64,000 nt of DNA, taken from positions 15,479,553 through 15,543,552 of the forward strand of contig CM025850.1 of NCBI GenBank assembly GCA_003952965.2. The letters are read 5' to 3'. Every line of letters starts with the position of its first letter. The stretch's first letter is position 1. This document shows, piece after piece, positions 61,046 through 64,000 of this stretch. This DNA is from Morella rubra (lineage: Eukaryota > Streptophyta > Magnoliopsida > Fagales > Myricaceae). Made by a program: the position numbers and the translations under genes. A model generated the notes under the pieces. It ran no database searches. It was not told the origin of the DNA and worked only from the letters and a program-made list of their open reading frames with translations.

Positions 61046-62360
61046 ATTCATTTGTAGTACTTTAATTTTGTTTCATACTCCCTAATTCAAAAATACAAAT
61101 CTGAACTGTGTTCAGTAACTTTTATTTTTTATTTTTACACTCATTGCACATGTCACCATTTTCATATTCTCTTTGTGAATTCTATTTCTCCTTGTTTCTT
61201 CTAGATTTTGAAATGAGTTCATTTTCCCTGAGGAGATGATCTAGCCTATTGGACTAATTATTACACGATAGAACTCCTATACTTGGGATACCATTTGTGC
61301 TATGCGCTCATTTTAGAGTGTCCCAACTCTTTCTTTTACTTGTACATATTTTACTATTTTCTTTTTGGCATTGAAGACACTGCGTTTTTCAGTTGGGGGA
61401 AAGAATTACAAGTTTTGCAATCATGTGTTGCCATCCATCGTATTTTATTGTGATTAGGCTGATTGATTAAATTGTTAACTCTTAGTAAAATGGTGATAGT
61501 GACTGGACTTTATTAATGCATGATACACAACCTTTCCTTCGCAAGGATTCAGATTTGGCATTGATGAATCATGACTAATGATGTAAATTTTCTAAACTTT
61601 GGAAGTTTTTTGGAAATGAACTTAGAATTAGCTCTTATGGGACGAAGGGCAAAGCATTTTAGAAAATAGCTATTTTTTTTTTACCTTACATTACATAGTA
61701 GTTCTCATTTATTTACGGCAATCAGAACAGAGAGAAGTATACTACAGGACTAATGAGCTGTGCCAAAAGGAACCAATTTTTGTAAAATAAAAAAAAGAAA
61801 ATAAAGAAAGAGAGAGAAGCTAGATGAGAAGAAAGGGGCAACTTAGTGAGTTTCCTAAGTAAAAGGCCTAGAAATAGTTGCTGGAACTTTGAGGATTGGA
61901 AAATAAACATTCTTTAGAAACAAAGTTGGAGTAAAAACCGCTAGATTCTTCAGCTTTGAAATAGTGGGGATCAGTATTGACCAAACTTTATGTTGAAAAT
62001 CTTTAGGATTATTAATGGTAGAAATGAGAATTTTTTAATGATCGTAATCCATAGTCTGATCCATAATTTTGTTTTCTTTCATTTCTAGTTTCTTGCAATT
62101 TTCTTTTCTATCGAATGTAACTAGGTCTTTTGAATTTTTTCCGGTGAAGCCTTTGTTGGCTTTAGATGATGTTATCTTGCTTCTTTTATTCTTACACAGA
62201 TTTTCTAGTCTAATAGCTGAGACGTAAATTACATTTCTTCGATTTCAATTTGTTTTCTCAGTTTCATGGGTTTGATAATTAGTTAGAGATCTTTGCTATT
62301 GGGATTTGAGGGGTTTTAATAGCTTGTGATCTAAATGACTGGGTTTTTGCTCAATTATTG
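61046..62360. other. Retroelement-like non-coding DNA
   Basis: No gene recognised. CATTGAAGACACTGCGTTTT followed by CAGTTGGGGGAAAGAA (61371-61408) resembles the sequence before the 3' LTR in some plant gypsy elements, with a polypurine run. Borders not resolved. Confidence 0.35.
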
Positions 62361-63173
62361 ACATAGGTGTAGTTAGCACCAAGGGTCAGTATTGAAATTA
62401 ATTTATGATATAATTTACGAAGAGTATGTATTCAAGTTATAGTTTATTGGAAAGCTCTAAAAGTCTAGTTTCCAACGCATCAAACGATGTACGATTTGTA
62501 GTGTTCTAAAGGAAGTTATGGTATATTACTCCAAGGTGGTCAGGTTAGCAGCTAGTTCAGGTCTAGCAAATTTTGGACGATTTTGCTATTTTGAGCTTAT
62601 ACTTTGGATTTTCAATATGTCTTTTCATTTTCCTAAGAGTCTTTTATGTTTCCTAAGTCTCAATTATAATTTAAAAGTTGTATTTCTCATGTACTCATAC
62701 TTGGGGAGTTGTTCCAAGCTCTACTATTTAAACCATTCTCTAACAATGAAAATATAGAGATTTTGAGTGTTTATACAACTTGAGCCTTAGGCTATTTTGA
62801 AGAAGGATTTCTTCTAAAAACTCTCATGCTTCATTGGATTCCGATAGGTGGTTAGATCTTGCTCTGTATCCCGTGTTAGATTACATTGGGTGGTGATTTC
62901 TGTATCCTTTGTATTCTACTTGGGTGGTGAGCTTATCTATCCTAGTGTGTGAGTTAGAGTGTGATTCCCGACCTTCCCATAATCATCTTGAGCAATCCAA
63001 ACACAATCCCGACCTTCCCACAAATATCCCGGGTTCCCATTACTATCCCGAGGTGTCTATTATTTTTGGGTTGTCGTTTTATTCTCGAGGTTACCATTTT
63101 TTTTCGAAATATTCCAACTAGCCTGAGGTGCTCAGGAAGTGTCTCGTGCTTTCCTCGGTTAATCCTGTTATCA
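62361..63173 (+). mobile_element. Candidate 5' LTR of a Ty3/gypsy element
   Basis: Ends at about 63173 (CTGTTATCA) two bases before the primer-binding-like TGGAATCGGAGC. It contains a CTACTATTTAAACC TATA-like site (about 62720) and CTAGTTTCCAACGCATCAAACG and AAGGAAGTTATGG, which I associate with plant gypsy LTRs. The left border (possibly TGTAGTTAGCACC at about 62368) is uncertain. Confidence 0.5.
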
Positions 63174-63175
63174 AG

Positions 63176-63187
63176 TGGAATCGGAGC
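63176..63187 (+). other. Primer-binding site (initiator tRNA-Met type)
   Basis: TGGAATCGGAGC matches TGGTATCAGAGC at 10 of 12 positions. An ATG follows at 63199 (MAGRRRCEQ, then stop), where gag would begin. Confidence 0.65.
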
Positions 63188-63198
63188 TATTGGTTGTC

Positions 63199-64000
63199 AT
63201 GGCAGGTCGTCGTCGTTGTGAGCAATGACTGAATGCTTGAAAGTGGGTATTTTCAAGTGGATGAGTGAAGCTGAGAAGAGTTTTGATGTTATCAAGAGAA
63301 AGATGATGGAAGCTCCAATCCTTTCCAAATTTTGACATTTTGTTTGAAGTTGATTGTGATGCTTCTAATGTTGGCATTGGTGCAGTACTTAGCCAAGAAG
63401 GAAAGTCTATTGCCTTATTTAGTGAAAAGTTGAGTGAGTCTCGCAAGAAATACTTGACTTATGACAAAGAATTCTATGCTATTGTTCGAGCCTTGCATCA
63501 TTGGAGCATTATCTCCTTCCTAAGGAGTTCATCTTATTCTCGGATCATGAAGCCTTGAAGTACTTGAATAGCCAACAAAAACTCAATTCCCAACATGCCA
63601 AATGAGTGAGTTTTTACAATCATTTTCCTTTGTTCTCAAGCATAAGGCGGTGCTCAAAATCAAGTGGCTGATACTTTGAGTTGTCAACACTCCTTACTTT
63701 CTACTATGTAACTTAATGTTTTGTGCTTTGAAGTGGTGAAAGAGCTTTACAAGGAAGATCCTTACTTTACCAAGGTATGAGAAGAATATTCTAAGGGTCC
63801 TTATCACTCTTTTTTATAACATAATGGTCATCTTACAAAGACATCAATTGTGTATTCCACAATGCTCTTTGAGGAATGTCATTATCATTGAAGCTCATGG
63901 TGGTGGACTTGCTAGTCACTTTGGTAGAGATAAGACTCTTTATCTTATCAAAGAAAATTTCTATTGGCCAAAAATGGAGCGAGATGTTATATGAGGCATG
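63199..64000 (+). pseudogene. Ty3/gypsy RNase H and integrase zinc-finger remnant, cut by window end
   Basis: Nine gag-like codons after the PBS run into RT-tail/RNase H sequence: MSEAEKSFDVIKRKMMEAPI, then FEVDCDASNVGIGAVLSQEG, SESRKKYLTYDKEFYAIVRA and FSDHEALKYLNSQQKLNSQH. The H2C2 integrase finger region follows near 63880-63985 (IIIEAHGGGLASHFGRDKTL, IKENFYWPKMERDV). All of gag, protease and most of RT are missing between 63226 and about 63240. Frameshifts and stops occur at about 63333, 63510, 63600 and 63700. The element continues past the window. Confidence 0.85.

Noticed and set aside
60718..61065. 115-codon hydrophobic open frame that could pass for a membrane protein
   Set aside because: Phe/Tyr/Leu/Ser content comes from the pyrimidine-rich tandem repeat; no homologous domain is apparent.
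1..64000. tRNA, rRNA, CRISPR array, prokaryotic operon, or integrated pararetrovirus
   Set aside because: No cloverleaf with conserved boxes, no regularly spaced identical repeats, and no coat or movement-protein motifs were seen; the RT and RNase H remnants fit LTR and LINE elements.
1..64000. A wholly new biological system
   Set aside because: All recognisable coding pieces fit known kinase, F-box/LRR or transposable-element families; the unexplained tract (48331-56150) is more simply explained by sequence quality or decay.

Overview
The window looks like nuclear DNA of a flowering plant, probably a dicot. It is AT-rich, has GT-AG introns, a plant-specific AGC kinase, SKIP19-type F-box/leucine-rich-repeat genes, and many plant transposable elements. 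No prokaryotic, organellar, tRNA, rRNA or CRISPR feature was seen. Few host genes are present, and most of the sequence is decayed, nested mobile DNA.

Layout. Positions 1-463 hold the 3' end of a WAG/PINOID-class protein kinase on the + strand, with two frameshifts that compensate each other. Positions 464-9.7 kb are AT-rich intergenic DNA with small foldback elements. From 9.8 to 31.4 kb lies a tandem array of three two-exon F-box/LRR genes on the - strand: A 9777-13834, B 17667-20265, C 28373-31365. They share flanking sequence and differ by intron deletions, small coding indels and a frameshift in C. Between them sit Tourist-like MITEs, a probable solo LTR, a 4.06-kb hAT transposon with a perfect 8-bp target duplication (21715-25778), and an RNase H-like fragment.

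From 32.9 to 48.3 kb lies a degraded Ty3/gypsy element on the - strand. Its 3' LTR holds a 7.2-kb hAT element. That hAT holds both an LTR-type insertion and a Tourist-like element, and the Tourist-like element holds a MULE-type foldback element. From about 48.3 to 56.1 kb the sequence changes texture: almost no homopolymers, ordinary CpG, few open frames, only scraps of retroelement motifs. It may be poorly corrected sequence. From 56.2 kb a LINE fragment (+) is split by a second, shorter hAT (56332-58794) with a perfect 8-bp duplication. The window ends in a gypsy element (+) that runs from a primer-binding site directly into RNase H and is cut by the window end.

The host genes suggest two roles: auxin-transport kinase signalling (kinase fragment) and SCF ubiquitin-ligase substrate recognition (F-box genes). 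Nothing shows that they work together. I found no convincing new biochemical system. The best evidence here is structural: exact insertion borders, empty sites in paralogous copies, and paralogue divergence.
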